Shown: in pieces, positions 52,387 to 62,245 of the stretch
Layout of the letters: every line of letters starts with the position of its first letter
Numbering within the stretch: position 1 is the first letter of the stretch
From: Amantichitinum ursilacus
GTDB taxonomy: Bacteria > Pseudomonadota > Gammaproteobacteria > Burkholderiales > Chitinibacteraceae
DNA length: 64,000 bases
Assembly (NCBI RefSeq): GCF_001294205.1
Contig: NZ_LAQT01000036.1
Location: 124,001-188,000 of the forward strand
Direction of reading: 5' to 3'
The notes under the pieces: generated by a model
Told to the model about the DNA's origin: nothing
Seen by the model: the letters and a program-made list of their open reading frames with translations, nothing else
Databases searched by the model: none
Program-made: the position numbers and the translations under genes

Positions 52387-55059
52387 ATGCGACCCCATCT
52401 GACGCCGCTTGCGCTAGCCGTGCTGATCGCCGGCATCGCGCACGCTGACGATTCCACTGACCCCGCCAATGTCGCCCCGGTAACCGTAACCGGCAGCCGC
52501 ATTCCCCGCGCCCAGCAAGAAGGCCCCACGCCCGTCACCGTGATTACCGGCGCCGAGCTGGAAAAACAGGGCTACCGCAACGTATATGACGCGCTAAACC
52601 AGCAAGCGCAAAACAGCGGCTTTACCCAGGGCGCGGATTTCGGCAATACCTTTACCCCCGCCGCCAATGCCATCAGCCTGCGTGGCTTGGGCCCCAATCA
52701 CACGCTGGTGCTGATTAATGGCCGTCGCGTGGCGGATTACCCTACCGCTTATGATGGCTCGGTCAACTTTGTTAACCTGGCCAATATTCCTTCGGCGTTG
52801 GTGGAGCGCATTGAAATCCTCAATGCCGGCGCTTCGGCCATTTATGGTTCGGATGCAATTGCCGGGGTGGTCAATATCATCCTCAAGACCCACGCCGACG
52901 GCATTAATCTGAACGTTAAAGCGGGTAGCACCACACGCGGCGGTGGCGACAATGGCCGCGTGCAAATCAGTGGCGGTAAAGATTTTGGCGATGTCAGCAC
53001 CGTGTTTGCGTTGGAGGTGAGCAAAACGCAAATGCTGTGGAGCAAGGATCGCGACTTTATGTCGGATTCCACCGCGGGCGGCGCCGCGCCAGTGCGGATC
53101 TGGGGCCGGCGCAATCTGGACGATGGCGTCTATCTGGGCGGCGCTAATTGCGGCGCATTTGGCGGTTTGTTTAACAGCAGCACCGTGGCCGTGGGCAAAG
53201 GCGATAACGCTTATTGCGGCAGCGGCCAGGCGCAACCGTCGTACTGGACCATCCAGACACAAAACCAGAGCGAAAACTTTTACGGTGGCCTGCAATGGGC
53301 GCTGAACGACAACACCACGTTCTTTGCCGACGTAATGCTGGGTTTTAACGACACGCAAAACAACACGCGTGGGCCCACCTGGACTTCGTTGCTGGCAACC
53401 GATGGCTATTTCTTTAACAAAGACACTGGTCTGGACGAGCAATGGACGCGGCGTTTTGCGCCCGAAGAAATTGGCGGCGCGGATGTGTGGAACCGCAAAT
53501 GGCGCGATAGCGCAGTCAATCTATCCACCGGCCTGCGCGGCAGCTTTGGCAATAGCGGTTGGGATTACGAAGCGGTCTATAACATTTCGGGTTATCTAAG
53601 CCGCAATACCGTGCCGCGTTTACTGGCCTCGGTGGACGATTATTTCCTCGGCCCAAGGCTGGGCACCACCGACGATGGTATCGGCATTTATTCGCCCAAT
53701 CTGGCGCGCTTTAATCAGCCTTTGACCTCCGACCAGTTCAATAGCCTGGTGGGCCATACCGAAAGCCGCGACGCTGCCTGGACGCAAACCGGCAGCCTGA
53801 CCACCACCGGCAAGCTGTACGATTTGCCCGCTGGCCCGCTGAAAGCCGCGGCGCTGCTGGAACTGGGCAGCCAGGGCTATAGCAATCATCCGGACAGCCA
53901 GATCAATCAGGGCCTGTTTTACAACACCAGCGGTGCGCAGGACGTTAGCGGATCGCGCACGCGCAAAGCGGCGGCGCTGGAACTGGATATCCCCATCGTC
54001 AAGCAGCTGGATGCCACGCTGGCCGGCCGGTATGACCAATACACCTTTGCCGACCATAGCGATGGCAAATTTACGTGGAACGTGGGTCTGCAATATCGCC
54101 CGGTCAATACGCTGCTGTTGCGCGCCAACTACGCCACCAGCTTTCGCGCCCCGGATATGAATTACATCTACGAGGCATCGACCAAGGGTTATTACGCGTC
54201 CACCACCGATTACTATCGTTGCTACAAAGCCAACCAGTCCTTATCCAATTGCGATTACGCCAACTATTCGCCGGGCGCCAATTATGTGGAAGCGGGCAAC
54301 CGGAATCTGCAATCGGAAAACGGCAAATCATTTGGCTATGGTTTTGTCTGGTCGCCGTCGCGCAATTTTGATGTCTCGGTTGATTACTGGAATATCAAGA
54401 TCGACAATCTGGTGACCGATCTGGACCCGGACAAACTGCTGCGCACCGAAGCCGCTTGCCGCACGGGCGTGGATGATCCGACTTCGTCGCTATGTAAAGA
54501 CGCTTTTGCGCGCGTGGTGCGCAACCCGGATAACGCGGTGCTGGACCCCGGCGCCATCAATACCATCCTGGTTAATCCGATTAATGCAGCGCAGGAATCC
54601 ACCAGCGGCTTTGATATTGGCGGCAAATACAAATGGACCTGGGGCCCGGTGGGCGACTTTCTGTTTAGCGCCAATTACAGCAAGACGCTGACGCACCACT
54701 ATCAGCAATTTGCCGATGACCCGGTGGATGATGAATTGCACGATATGACCAATTACGACTGGCCGGACAAGCTGAATGCGCAAGTCACCTGGTCACGCAA
54801 TGCGTGGACGTCCACCGTGCAGGTGACGCGTTATGGCAAAGTGCCTAATGCCGAAGGCAGCGCTTATCTAACCCCCACCGCATTGGCCAATCTGAGCGTG
54901 GGTTATGACTTTACCAAGCAAGCGTCTTTGTCGTTGATCGTTAATAACGTACTCAATACCATCAAGCATGACGATTCCGCCGGCTGGCCGTTTTATGCCG
55001 TGGGCAGTTATCTGCCGTATGGCCGCCAATGGTGGCTGGAATTCAACTACAAGCTGTAA
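52387..55059 (+). CDS. TonB-dependent receptor
   Basis: An 890-residue outer-membrane receptor. Signal peptide about 1-20 (ALAVLIAGIAHA), plug with VTVTGSRIPRAQQEGPTPV and GASAIYGSDAIAGVVNIIL (about 140-165), then a large barrel ending WWLEFNYKL with a C-terminal hydrophobic residue. The plug and the long extracellular loops resemble the oar/omp-like receptors of Xanthomonas and Caulobacter that take up peptides or glycans rather than siderophores; substrate unknown. The thioredoxin-fold gene 85 bp downstream is likely part of the same unit. Confidence 0.9.
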   Translation: MRPHLTPLALAVLIAGIAHADDSTDPANVAPVTVTGSRIPRAQQEGPTPVTVITGAELEKQGYRNVYDALNQQAQNSGFTQGADFGNTFTPAANAISLRGLGPNHTLVLINGRRVADYPTAYDGSVNFVNLANIPSALVERIEILNAGASAIYGSDAIAGVVNIILKTHADGINLNVKAGSTTRGGGDNGRVQISGGKDFGDVSTVFALEVSKTQMLWSKDRDFMSDSTAGGAAPVRIWGRRNLDDGVYLGGANCGAFGGLFNSSTVAVGKGDNAYCGSGQAQPSYWTIQTQNQSENFYGGLQWALNDNTTFFADVMLGFNDTQNNTRGPTWTSLLATDGYFFNKDTGLDEQWTRRFAPEEIGGADVWNRKWRDSAVNLSTGLRGSFGNSGWDYEAVYNISGYLSRNTVPRLLASVDDYFLGPRLGTTDDGIGIYSPNLARFNQPLTSDQFNSLVGHTESRDAAWTQTGSLTTTGKLYDLPAGPLKAAALLELGSQGYSNHPDSQINQGLFYNTSGAQDVSGSRTRKAAALELDIPIVKQLDATLAGRYDQYTFADHSDGKFTWNVGLQYRPVNTLLLRANYATSFRAPDMNYIYEASTKGYYASTTDYYRCYKANQSLSNCDYANYSPGANYVEAGNRNLQSENGKSFGYGFVWSPSRNFDVSVDYWNIKIDNLVTDLDPDKLLRTEAACRTGVDDPTSSLCKDAFARVVRNPDNAVLDPGAINTILVNPINAAQESTSGFDIGGKYKWTWGPVGDFLFSANYSKTLTHHYQQFADDPVDDELHDMTNYDWPDKLNAQVTWSRNAWTSTVQVTRYGKVPNAEGSAYLTPTALANLSVGYDFTKQASLSLIVNNVLNTIKHDDSAGWPFYAVGSYLPYGRQWWLEFNYKL

Positions 55060-55144
55060 TTGCGCGTTAGTCGCAATAGCATCAACCCAAAGCGGGGCCA
55101 TCCCCTGCTTTGGGCATTGTTCCACTCCGTTTTAAAGGCGAAAC

Positions 55145-56698
55145 ATGAAACCGATGATACTCAGCGTGCTTACCAGTGCGCTGCTACTGACCGCGCCGTT
55201 GACCCACGCCGCGGAAACCCACGCCCTGCCACCCGGGATTGCCTGGCAACAAGGCGATGTCGATGCCGCCTTTGCCCAGGCGCGCGCCACGCACAAGCCG
55301 CTGTTTTTGTATTGGGGCGCGGTGTGGTGCCCGCCCTGCAATCAGGTCAAGGCCACCATTTTTAATCAGCAGGCGTTTATTGAACGCTCCGCGGCGTTTA
55401 TCCCGGTGTATCTGGATGGCGATAGCGACAGCGCGCAAAAATGGGGGGAGCGTTTTAAAGTGGTGGGCTACCCCACCATGATTCTGTTTAAACCCGATGG
55501 CACCGAAATTACGCGCCTGCCCGGCGAAGTGGATGCCGAGCGGTATATGCAAGTGCTGTCGCTGGGCCTGAACGCCACGCATCCGGTCAATGAAAGCCTG
55601 GCCAATGGCCTGAAGCCCAAAGCGCACCTTAGCGCCAACGAATGGCAAATGCTTGCGGATTATTCCTGGGATACCGGCGACACTCAGCTGATCGACGCCA
55701 AAACCTTGCCGGGCGCGCTGCAAACGCTGGCCCGGCACGCAGCGCTGGACCACGCGCCCGCCCCGGCCTTGCGGCTTAACCTGAAAGCGGCAGCGGCCGC
55801 GGCAGGCTCGAAAGACGTACCGGCCGGCTTTAACAAGCCGCAAGCGCTGAATGCACTGAACGCCGTGTTGGCCGACCCCAAACGCGTGCGGGCCAATTTC
55901 GATATCCTGGTGATTACGCCCGATGATCTGGTGCCTTTGCTGACCGAAAGCGGCACGCCCGCGCGGCAACATCTGGTGGCGGCGTGGAACAAGGCGCTGG
56001 TGGCATTGGCCAGCGATAACAGCATCTCCACCACCGACCGCCTGACCGCGCTGGATGGGCAACTGGTACTGGCCAGGCTGGATCTGGCCAAAGACCAGGC
56101 GCTGCCCGACCCGTTATTGCAGCAGGTGCGCAGCGCCGTGGCGGCGGCCGACCAGGCCACCACCAATGGGTATGAGCGCCAATCGGTAATCAGCCAGGCG
56201 TCGGATGATCTGGTGCGCGCCGGATTGCTGGATGAATCGGATGCGCTGCTGAAGGCCGAACTGACGCGTTCACATGCGCCGTACTACTTTATGCTGGGCC
56301 TGGCCGCCAACGCCAAAACCCGTGGCGACAACACAGCCGCCCTCAGCTGGTACGAGCAAGCCTGGACCGCGGCAGAAGGCCCGGCTACGCGTTTGCAATG
56401 GGGCGTGGGTTACGTCAACAACCTGATCAATCTGGCCCCGACGCAAGACGCCAAGGTGCAGCAAGTGGCCAGTAGCGTGATCAAGGAAGCCGGTGAAACC
56501 AACAACGCGTTTTATGAGCGCAGCCAGCGCTCGTTGCAGCGCCTGGCCACCGGCCTGGCCAAGTGGAACAGCGACAAGCAGCATCAAGCCACAGTGGATA
56601 CGCTGGCCAGCCAGTTGTCGAATGTGTGCGCCAAGCTGCCTGCGGCGGATCCGCAACGCGGCAATTGCGAAGGCCTGGTGAAGGCCGCGCGCGGCTAA
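55145..56698 (+). CDS. Exported thioredoxin-fold protein with helical C-terminal domain
   Basis: A 517-residue periplasmic protein. Signal peptide about 1-23 (SVLTSALLLTAPLTHAAE), thioredoxin domain about 25-145 with CxxC at Cys62-Cys65 (WGAVWCPPCNQVKA) and the cis-Pro in VGYPTMILF. A long alpha-helical region (about 150-515) has tetratricopeptide-like texture (ALSWYEQAWTAAEGPATRLQ) and a C-terminal pair of cysteines (LSNVCAKLP, GNCEGLV). Likely a thiol oxidoreductase or chaperone serving the adjacent receptor. Confidence 0.85.
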   Translation: MKPMILSVLTSALLLTAPLTHAAETHALPPGIAWQQGDVDAAFAQARATHKPLFLYWGAVWCPPCNQVKATIFNQQAFIERSAAFIPVYLDGDSDSAQKWGERFKVVGYPTMILFKPDGTEITRLPGEVDAERYMQVLSLGLNATHPVNESLANGLKPKAHLSANEWQMLADYSWDTGDTQLIDAKTLPGALQTLARHAALDHAPAPALRLNLKAAAAAAGSKDVPAGFNKPQALNALNAVLADPKRVRANFDILVITPDDLVPLLTESGTPARQHLVAAWNKALVALASDNSISTTDRLTALDGQLVLARLDLAKDQALPDPLLQQVRSAVAAADQATTNGYERQSVISQASDDLVRAGLLDESDALLKAELTRSHAPYYFMLGLAANAKTRGDNTAALSWYEQAWTAAEGPATRLQWGVGYVNNLINLAPTQDAKVQQVASSVIKEAGETNNAFYERSQRSLQRLATGLAKWNSDKQHQATVDTLASQLSNVCAKLPAADPQRGNCEGLVKAARG

Positions 56699-56762
56699 TG
56701 TCAGTGCCTGTTAACGCCACGTATTTGATTTCGGCGTTTTAAACCAGGCGGCCCTCATGGCC

Positions 56763-56812
56763 CTCCGCATACCTCCCGCCGGCCGGGATGCGTATGCGGT
56801 GGGCTTGTTTTA
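56763..56812 (+). terminator. Probable terminator after the thioredoxin-fold gene
   Basis: CCGCATAC (56765-56772) pairs with GTATGCGG (56792-56799), with CCC/GGG inside; CTTGTTTTAT follows. It is about 65 bp past the stop codon. Confidence 0.55.
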
Positions 56813-56880
56813 TGCCTTGTTTGCCACCACCCTGCCCGCGTGGCCCCAACCGGCGGCGCGTTCATAACAAGGATAAAACC

Positions 56881-57408
56881 ATGACGATTTCGCTTTATCA
56901 CGCCAGCGTGCCCGTGTTCCTGCGCGGCCTGGACAACCTGGAAGCGGTGTTGCGCAAGGCGCAAGCGCATGCCGCCGAGAAACAACTGGACCCGGCGGCA
57001 TTGCTGAGCGCACGGCTGGCCCCCGACATGTTTGATCTGACCCGCCAGGTGCAAAGCGCCTGTGACGCGGCCAAAGCCGGCACTGCCCGCCTGGCAGGCC
57101 AGACGCCGCCGTCGTTTGCCGATACCGAAACCACCTTTGCCGAACTGTTTGAGCGTATCGCCAAAACCGTCGCGTTTATCAAAAGCGTGCCGGCCAGCGA
57201 CATCGACGGCCATGAAGACCGCGTGGTCACGCTTAAAATGCGTGGCGGCGAAGTCAGCTTTGCGCCGGTGCCGTATCTGCTGAGCTTTGTGCTGCCCAAC
57301 TTCTATTTCCACCTGACCACCGCCTATGGCGTGATGCGTCATTACGGTGTGCAACTGGGCAAGCTGGATTACCTGGGCACGCTGCCGCCGCCGGCCGACT
57401 GGATCTAA
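56881..57408 (+). CDS. DUF1993 family protein
   Basis: A 175-residue DinB-like four-helix protein. It starts MTISLYHASVPVFLRGLDNLEAVLRKAQAHA and continues with SARLAPDMFDLTRQVQSACD, matching DUF1993 at full length; YLLSFVLPNFYFHLTTAYGVMRHYGV contains the conserved H..TAY..LR-type segment. Function unknown. AAGGA precedes the ATG and a strong terminator follows. Confidence 0.9.
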   Translation: MTISLYHASVPVFLRGLDNLEAVLRKAQAHAAEKQLDPAALLSARLAPDMFDLTRQVQSACDAAKAGTARLAGQTPPSFADTETTFAELFERIAKTVAFIKSVPASDIDGHEDRVVTLKMRGGEVSFAPVPYLLSFVLPNFYFHLTTAYGVMRHYGVQLGKLDYLGTLPPPADWI

Positions 57409-57426
57409 CCTTCGCCCATCCAGACC

Positions 57427-57473
57427 GCGGATCGCGGCAGTGGCAGGTTGCCACTGTTCCGATCCGCTTTTTT
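57427..57473 (+). terminator. Rho-independent terminator of the DUF1993 gene
   Basis: GCGGATCG (57427-57434) / CGATCCGC (57460-57467) with an inner CAGTGGCA/TGCCACTG stem and loop GGT, followed by TTTTTT. Confidence 0.92.
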
Positions 57474-57544
57474 GCGTTGTATATCTGATGAGCGCGCCGC
57501 GCGTTGGTTAAAATGCCCCTCTGCTTTTGACTGTCTGGTCGCTC

Positions 57545-58939
57545 ATGTCCCGCACGATGCTGTTGCCGTTGATTGTTGCCTGCGCTTTGTTCATGGAAAA
57601 CATGGACGCCACTGTAATCGCCACCTCGCTGCCGGTTTTGGCGCGTGACCTGGGGCAGAACCCGATTACCCTGAAGCTGGCGCTGACCTCGTACGTGGTG
57701 GGGCTGGGCGTATTCATCCCGGTATGCGGCTGGGTGGCCGACCGCTTTGGCTCGCGCTCGGTATTCCAGACCGCCATTGCCGTTTTTATGCTGGGATCGT
57801 TGCTGTGTGCGGTATCCAGCACCTTGTTCGAGTTTGTGGCTGCGCGCTTTTTGCAAGGCGTGGGCGGCGCGATGATGGTACCGGTGGGCCGCATCATCAT
57901 CTTTCGCGCCGTGCCGCGCGCCGAACTGGTCAAGGCCATCAGCTATCTGACCCTGCCCGCCTTGTTCGGCCCCATCATCGGGCCGCCGCTGGGGGGCTTT
58001 ATCACCACGTATTTTCATTGGCGCTGGATTTTTGTTATCAACATCCCGGTGAGCCTGTTGGGCATCTGGCTGGCCGCGCGCTTTATCGAAAACCAGCGCG
58101 AAACCACCACGCAAAAACTGGATGTGATCGGCTTTGCGCTTTCAGCCAGCGGCAGCGCATTAACCATGTGCGGCCTGGCCTTGCTGGGCAGCCATCTGGT
58201 GGCTTTGTGGTTGGCGCTGGGGCTGACGGCGCTGGGTGCGTTGTTGTTGTTTGGCTACTTTAATTACGCGCGTCGCGCCGTCGCACCGTTGCTGGATTTG
58301 CGCTTTCTGCACATCCCGACGTTTCGTGCCAGCGTGCTGGGTGGATCGCTGTTTCGCATCGGCCTGGGTGCGGTGCCGTTCTTGCTGCCGCTGGCCCTGC
58401 AGGAAGGCTTGGGCATGAATGCCTTTGTCTCGGGCACCATCACCTGCGCTTCGGCCTTTGGCGCGATGTTCATGAAAAGCATCGGGCCGCGCGTGTTACG
58501 CCGCTACGGCTTTCGCAATGTGTTGATGGTGAATGCGGTGCTGGCCGGGCTGGCGATTGCGTCGTATGGCTTCTTCACCCCGGCCATGCCGCATCTGCTG
58601 TTGCTGGCGGTGGTCGCCTTGGGCGGCTTTTTTCCGTCGCTGCAATTTACCTGCCTTAACTCGGTGGTCTACGCCGATATCGCCAGCGAAGACGCGGGCC
58701 GCGCCACCAGTTTTGCCAGCGTGGTGCAGCAGTTGTCGCTGGGCCTGGGCGTCATCGTGGCGGGCATGGCGTTGCAGCTCTCCAACCATGTGCAAGGCCA
58801 TGCCCATATCGAATACACCGATTTCTGGCCCGCCTTTGTACTGCTGGGCATGTTCTCGATTGCATCGATTGTTGAAACCCGCCGCTTGCATGCCGATGCC
58901 GGCCAGGCCATGGCGCAAGGCCAGACCCAGGCGGCTTAG
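57545..58939 (+). CDS. MFS transporter, DHA2/EmrB-like
   Basis: A 464-residue major facilitator of the DHA2 type (about 14 helices). Helix 1 contains LFMENMDATVIATSLPVLARDLG (the D-x-T-I-V-type motif), motif A is VCGWVADRFGSRSVFQTAIAVFMLGS and motif C is around LTLPALFGPIIGPPLGGFI. Probably a proton-coupled drug exporter; the substrate is unknown and no membrane fusion partner is adjacent. The ATG at 57545 fits the family better than the upstream TTG at 57527. Convergent with the AI-2E gene, 18 bp apart. Confidence 0.88.
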   Translation: MSRTMLLPLIVACALFMENMDATVIATSLPVLARDLGQNPITLKLALTSYVVGLGVFIPVCGWVADRFGSRSVFQTAIAVFMLGSLLCAVSSTLFEFVAARFLQGVGGAMMVPVGRIIIFRAVPRAELVKAISYLTLPALFGPIIGPPLGGFITTYFHWRWIFVINIPVSLLGIWLAARFIENQRETTTQKLDVIGFALSASGSALTMCGLALLGSHLVALWLALGLTALGALLLFGYFNYARRAVAPLLDLRFLHIPTFRASVLGGSLFRIGLGAVPFLLPLALQEGLGMNAFVSGTITCASAFGAMFMKSIGPRVLRRYGFRNVLMVNAVLAGLAIASYGFFTPAMPHLLLLAVVALGGFFPSLQFTCLNSVVYADIASEDAGRATSFASVVQQLSLGLGVIVAGMALQLSNHVQGHAHIEYTDFWPAFVLLGMFSIASIVETRRLHADAGQAMAQGQTQAA

Positions 58940-58957
58940 ACGGTTGCGCGGCGCCGG

Positions 58958-60184
58958 TTAAACCACTGGCGGATTGCTGCGGGCGGCCGTTTGTTCGGCC
59001 AGGCTCTGCTCTTGCGGCGGCACCACCGGCACCGGTTGCGCGGGCGTGATATCGGTCTGGATGCCCTCGGCGATCCAGGCATTGGTTAGCGTGTACGTCA
59101 CCGCCAACACCACCGGCCCGACAAACAAGCCGACGATGCCAAACGCGAACATGCCGCCCAATACGCCCACCAGGATCAGCAGCAGCGGCAAATTGGCGCC
59201 GCGTTTAATCAGCATGGGCCGCAAGAAGTTATCCAGCATGCCCACCACGCCTGATATCACCAGCAGGATGATGGCCTTGGTGGTTTCCTGTTCGTAATAC
59301 AGCCAACCCACGCTGCAGATCAGCACGGGCAACGGCCCGATCTGCGCGATGCAGAGCATCAACATGGCGGCGGTTAGCAACCCCGCCAGCGGGATGCCAA
59401 CAATGGCCAGACCTATGCCGCCCAGAATGGACTGCGTCAGCGCCGTCACCACAATGCCCAGCGCCACAGCGCGTATGGCTTGGCCGCCCAGATGCACCAC
59501 GTTTTCGCCGCGTTCCCCGGCCATCCGATGCGCAAAGCGCAAGACGGCGGCCAGCGCCACCTCGCCGCGTACATACAGCACCAGGCAGATCACCAGCGTC
59601 AGCAGCAAATGCACAGCCAGCATGCCCGCCGTGCCTGCTGTAGCAAACGCGCGTTGCGCAATCGCGGCCATATACGGCTGGATGCGTGCGGCGGCAGCGC
59701 TGGAACCGCCATCCGCCAGCTTCTGCCATTCCACCGCCACGCGATCGCCCACCAGCGGAATGTTGTGCACCCACGCCGGGGGCGGCGAAAAGATGTACTG
59801 CGGAATCGCTTTGACCAGCGCGACAATCTGGTCGGAGTGGTCCACCAACGTAATCACCGCCGCCACCAGCGGCACCACAATGATCAGCAGGATGGCGACG
59901 ATCATCGCCACCGCCGCCAGCGTGCGCTTGTGCCACAGCCGTTTTTGCAGCCCCAGCATCAGCGGCCACGTGGCCACCACCACCGTAGTGGCCCAGATCA
60001 GCGCGGGCAAAAACGGCCGGAGCACCCAGAGCGAACCACCGATCATCAAAGCAATCAGCAAAATGGATAACAGTTGGCGTGGCAGATCGGAAACCGGCCG
60101 GGTTGGCGGATGCGGCAGCGGAGCAACAGCAGCCGGTGCGGCCGGATGGGTGGCTTGAACAGGTGTTACGGGGCTGGCAGGCAC
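58958..60184 (-). CDS. AI-2E family transporter, YdiK-like
   Basis: A 408-residue inner-membrane protein. Proline-rich cytoplasmic head (about 1-35), then about seven to eight helices with the family core GIGLAIVGIPLAGLLTAAMLMLCIAQIGPLPVLI and GVLGGMFAFGIVGLFVGPVVLAVTYTL. The cytoplasmic Pro/Gln tail ends SNPPVV. GTG start with GGAG at proper spacing. Members move small metabolites, ions or quorum signals; direction unknown. Confidence 0.88.
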   Translation of the reverse strand: MPASPVTPVQATHPAAPAAVAPLPHPPTRPVSDLPRQLLSILLIALMIGGSLWVLRPFLPALIWATTVVVATWPLMLGLQKRLWHKRTLAAVAMIVAILLIIVVPLVAAVITLVDHSDQIVALVKAIPQYIFSPPPAWVHNIPLVGDRVAVEWQKLADGGSSAAAARIQPYMAAIAQRAFATAGTAGMLAVHLLLTLVICLVLYVRGEVALAAVLRFAHRMAGERGENVVHLGGQAIRAVALGIVVTALTQSILGGIGLAIVGIPLAGLLTAAMLMLCIAQIGPLPVLICSVGWLYYEQETTKAIILLVISGVVGMLDNFLRPMLIKRGANLPLLLILVGVLGGMFAFGIVGLFVGPVVLAVTYTLTNAWIAEGIQTDITPAQPVPVVPPQEQSLAEQTAARSNPPVV

Positions 60185-60260
60185 AAAGCGCTCCGGTAAG
60201 GGGACGAGCAGGATGTAGTTATCGCGCAGTATCGCGCGGCCGGGTGGGCTTTATTTATTG

Positions 60261-60293
60261 AAAATGCGCTGCGCGGTCAGATTGCGCAGCGCG
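60261..60293 (-). terminator. Probable terminator of the antiporter gene
   Basis: CGCTGCGC (60267-60274) pairs with GCGCAGCG (60284-60291); the minus strand then runs into TTTTCAATAAATAAA. The stem ends just past the antiporter stop codon. Confidence 0.6.
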
Positions 60294-60301
60294 GGCATTG
60301 C

Positions 60302-61966
60302 TTAATGCGCGCCTTGCAGCACGCGGGCGCTCATGCCGATACCCAGTTGGCGTTCGCCCATGATGGTGAAATCCGCGCCACGTTCGCTCAGGTATTCTTC
60401 TTCGGCATCGGTGTGGGCACGCGCCACAATCTTCAGGCCCGGGTTGAGCTGATGCGCCAGTTCGATGACGTGCGCGGCTTCAAACGCATTCGGAATGGTC
60501 AGCAACATCCATTGCGCGTTTTCGATATGCGCGTGCTTGAGCGCCTCTAACGACACCGCATTGGCGCACCACGCGGAAATGCCCTGCTCGCGCAATTGTA
60601 AAACACGTTCGGCGCCTGCCTCGATCACCGCAAATTGCTGCCCCGCCGCGGCCAGTTGCTTGCCGGCGGCCTCGCCCACGCGGCCGTAGCCGACAATGAC
60701 GGTGTGATGTGGCGCGGCGGTGGGCGTAAGCGTCTCCAGCGCCGTATCGGGCTTGAAAAAGCGCGACAGCAACTGCACCACGCGTGGCATCAAGGTAAAA
60801 CAAACCGGGTTGAGCAGAATCGACAAGATTGCGCCCGCCAGGATCAGGTCTTTGCCCGCTGCGGGCAGCAAGCCCATGCTGATGCCCAGCGACGCCAGGA
60901 TAAACGAGAATTCGCCAATCTGCGCCAGGCTGGCCGCGATGGTGAGCGCGGTGCTGAGGGGGCGGCGAAACGCAATCACGATCAGGAACGCGGCCACCGA
61001 TTTGCCGATGATGATGATGGCCAGCGTGGCCAGCAGCAGCAACGGTTCGCGCACCACAATCGACGGATCGAACAGCATGCCCACCGACACAAAAAACAGC
61101 ACCGCAAACGCATCGCGCAAGGGCAAGGATTCTTCAGCGGCGCGGTGCGACAGTTCGGATTCGGCCATCATCATGCCCGCAAAAAACGCGCCCAGCGCAA
61201 ACGACACACCAAAGATCAGCGTCGCGCCGTAGGCACAACCGAGCGCAATCGCCAGCACGGCCAGACGGAACAATTCTTGCGAACCGGTGCCGGCAATGCG
61301 TTCGAGCAACCACGGAATCGCGCGACGGCCCGCCAGCATCATCACCACCACAAAGCCGATGACCTTGCCGATGGTGATGGCCAGCGTCAGCCACACATTG
61401 CCGGTGGCCACGGGCGCGTGGCCGTCGGTGCCCGTTGCGCCCAGCAAGCCGCCCAGCGCGGGGATCAGCACCAGCACCAACACCATCACGATATCTTCGA
61501 CGATCAGCCAACCCACCGCGATGCGGCCTTCGCTGCTGTCCAGGATATGGCGGTCTTCCAGCGCCCGCAGCAGCACCGCGGTGCTGGCCACCGACAAGGC
61601 CAGGCCAAAGATCAGACCGGCGCCCAGGCTCCAGCCGGTCATCCACGACAGCGCCATGCCCAACAAGGTGGCCACCGCAATCTGCGCAATCGCACCGGGG
61701 ATGGCGATGTTTTTAACCGACAGCAGATCCTTAACCGAGAAATGCAAACCCACACCAAACATCAGCAAGATGACACCCAGTTCGGCCAGTTCGGGGGCCA
61801 GGCTCTGATCAGCCACAAAGCCGGGCGTAAACGGGCCGGCGCAAATGCCGGCCACCAGATAGCCCACCAACGGCGGAATGCGAAAGCGGTTGGCCAGCGC
61901 GCCAAAAATAAAGGCAAGGACCAGGCCACCGACTATGGTGGCGATCAGAGGGGTGTCATGCGGCAT
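60302..61966 (-). CDS. ybaL: YbaL-type cation/proton antiporter (CPA2 family)
   Basis: A 554-residue Kef-type antiporter. Twelve or so helices (GYLVAGICAGPFTPGFVADQ, EDIVMVLVLVLIPALGG, LIFGVSFALGAFFAGMMMAES) are followed by a cytosolic TrkA-N/RCK domain with nucleotide loop VIVGYGRVGEAAGKQL (about 420-435) and IENAQWMLLTIPNAFEAAHV. It lacks the C-terminal extension of KefB/C, and the ending (GERQLGIGMSARVLQ) is characteristic of YbaL. Role in cation or pH homeostasis and electrophile stress. Confidence 0.92.
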   Translation of the reverse strand: MPHDTPLIATIVGGLVLAFIFGALANRFRIPPLVGYLVAGICAGPFTPGFVADQSLAPELAELGVILLMFGVGLHFSVKDLLSVKNIAIPGAIAQIAVATLLGMALSWMTGWSLGAGLIFGLALSVASTAVLLRALEDRHILDSSEGRIAVGWLIVEDIVMVLVLVLIPALGGLLGATGTDGHAPVATGNVWLTLAITIGKVIGFVVVMMLAGRRAIPWLLERIAGTGSQELFRLAVLAIALGCAYGATLIFGVSFALGAFFAGMMMAESELSHRAAEESLPLRDAFAVLFFVSVGMLFDPSIVVREPLLLLATLAIIIIGKSVAAFLIVIAFRRPLSTALTIAASLAQIGEFSFILASLGISMGLLPAAGKDLILAGAILSILLNPVCFTLMPRVVQLLSRFFKPDTALETLTPTAAPHHTVIVGYGRVGEAAGKQLAAAGQQFAVIEAGAERVLQLREQGISAWCANAVSLEALKHAHIENAQWMLLTIPNAFEAAHVIELAHQLNPGLKIVARAHTDAEEEYLSERGADFTIMGERQLGIGMSARVLQGAH

Positions 61967-62155
61967 CGTGCGGCGGGCTCCGTAAGGTGCAGGTCGAGTT
62001 GTTATGATTTCTTGTAGTTAGTAGACATGATAGCGGCCAGAGGTTGCGTGTCAGTCACAAAAAAGGTGATGAGACAGCATTGGCGGCCATTATCTACATT
62101 TTGTCCAAATCATGATAACAATCTTGCGAATGTTCCGACCTATCACTCAAGGCGA

Positions 62156-62161
62156 TTGACA
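62156..62161 (+). promoter_or_regulatory. Possible leuA -35 box
   Basis: TTGACA lies 85 bp before the leuA start in an AT-richer leader. No good -10 sits at ideal spacing, so this is a weak call. No leucine-rich leader peptide is seen. Confidence 0.3.
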
Positions 62162-62245
62162 ATCGAGGCCAATCCTTGCCACATTAGCGTCTAATCTTGT
62201 GCTGCATTATCAAATATCGGACAAATTGTAAAAGGAGCTTGTGCC

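Noticed and set aside
60635-62017. 460-codon plus-strand frame
   Set aside because: Antisense shadow of the YbaL-type antiporter; composition is Gln/His/Arg-rich with no domain.
62000-62245. Leucine attenuator leader upstream of leuA
   Set aside because: No short ORF with consecutive leucine codons and no terminator hairpin before the start were seen.
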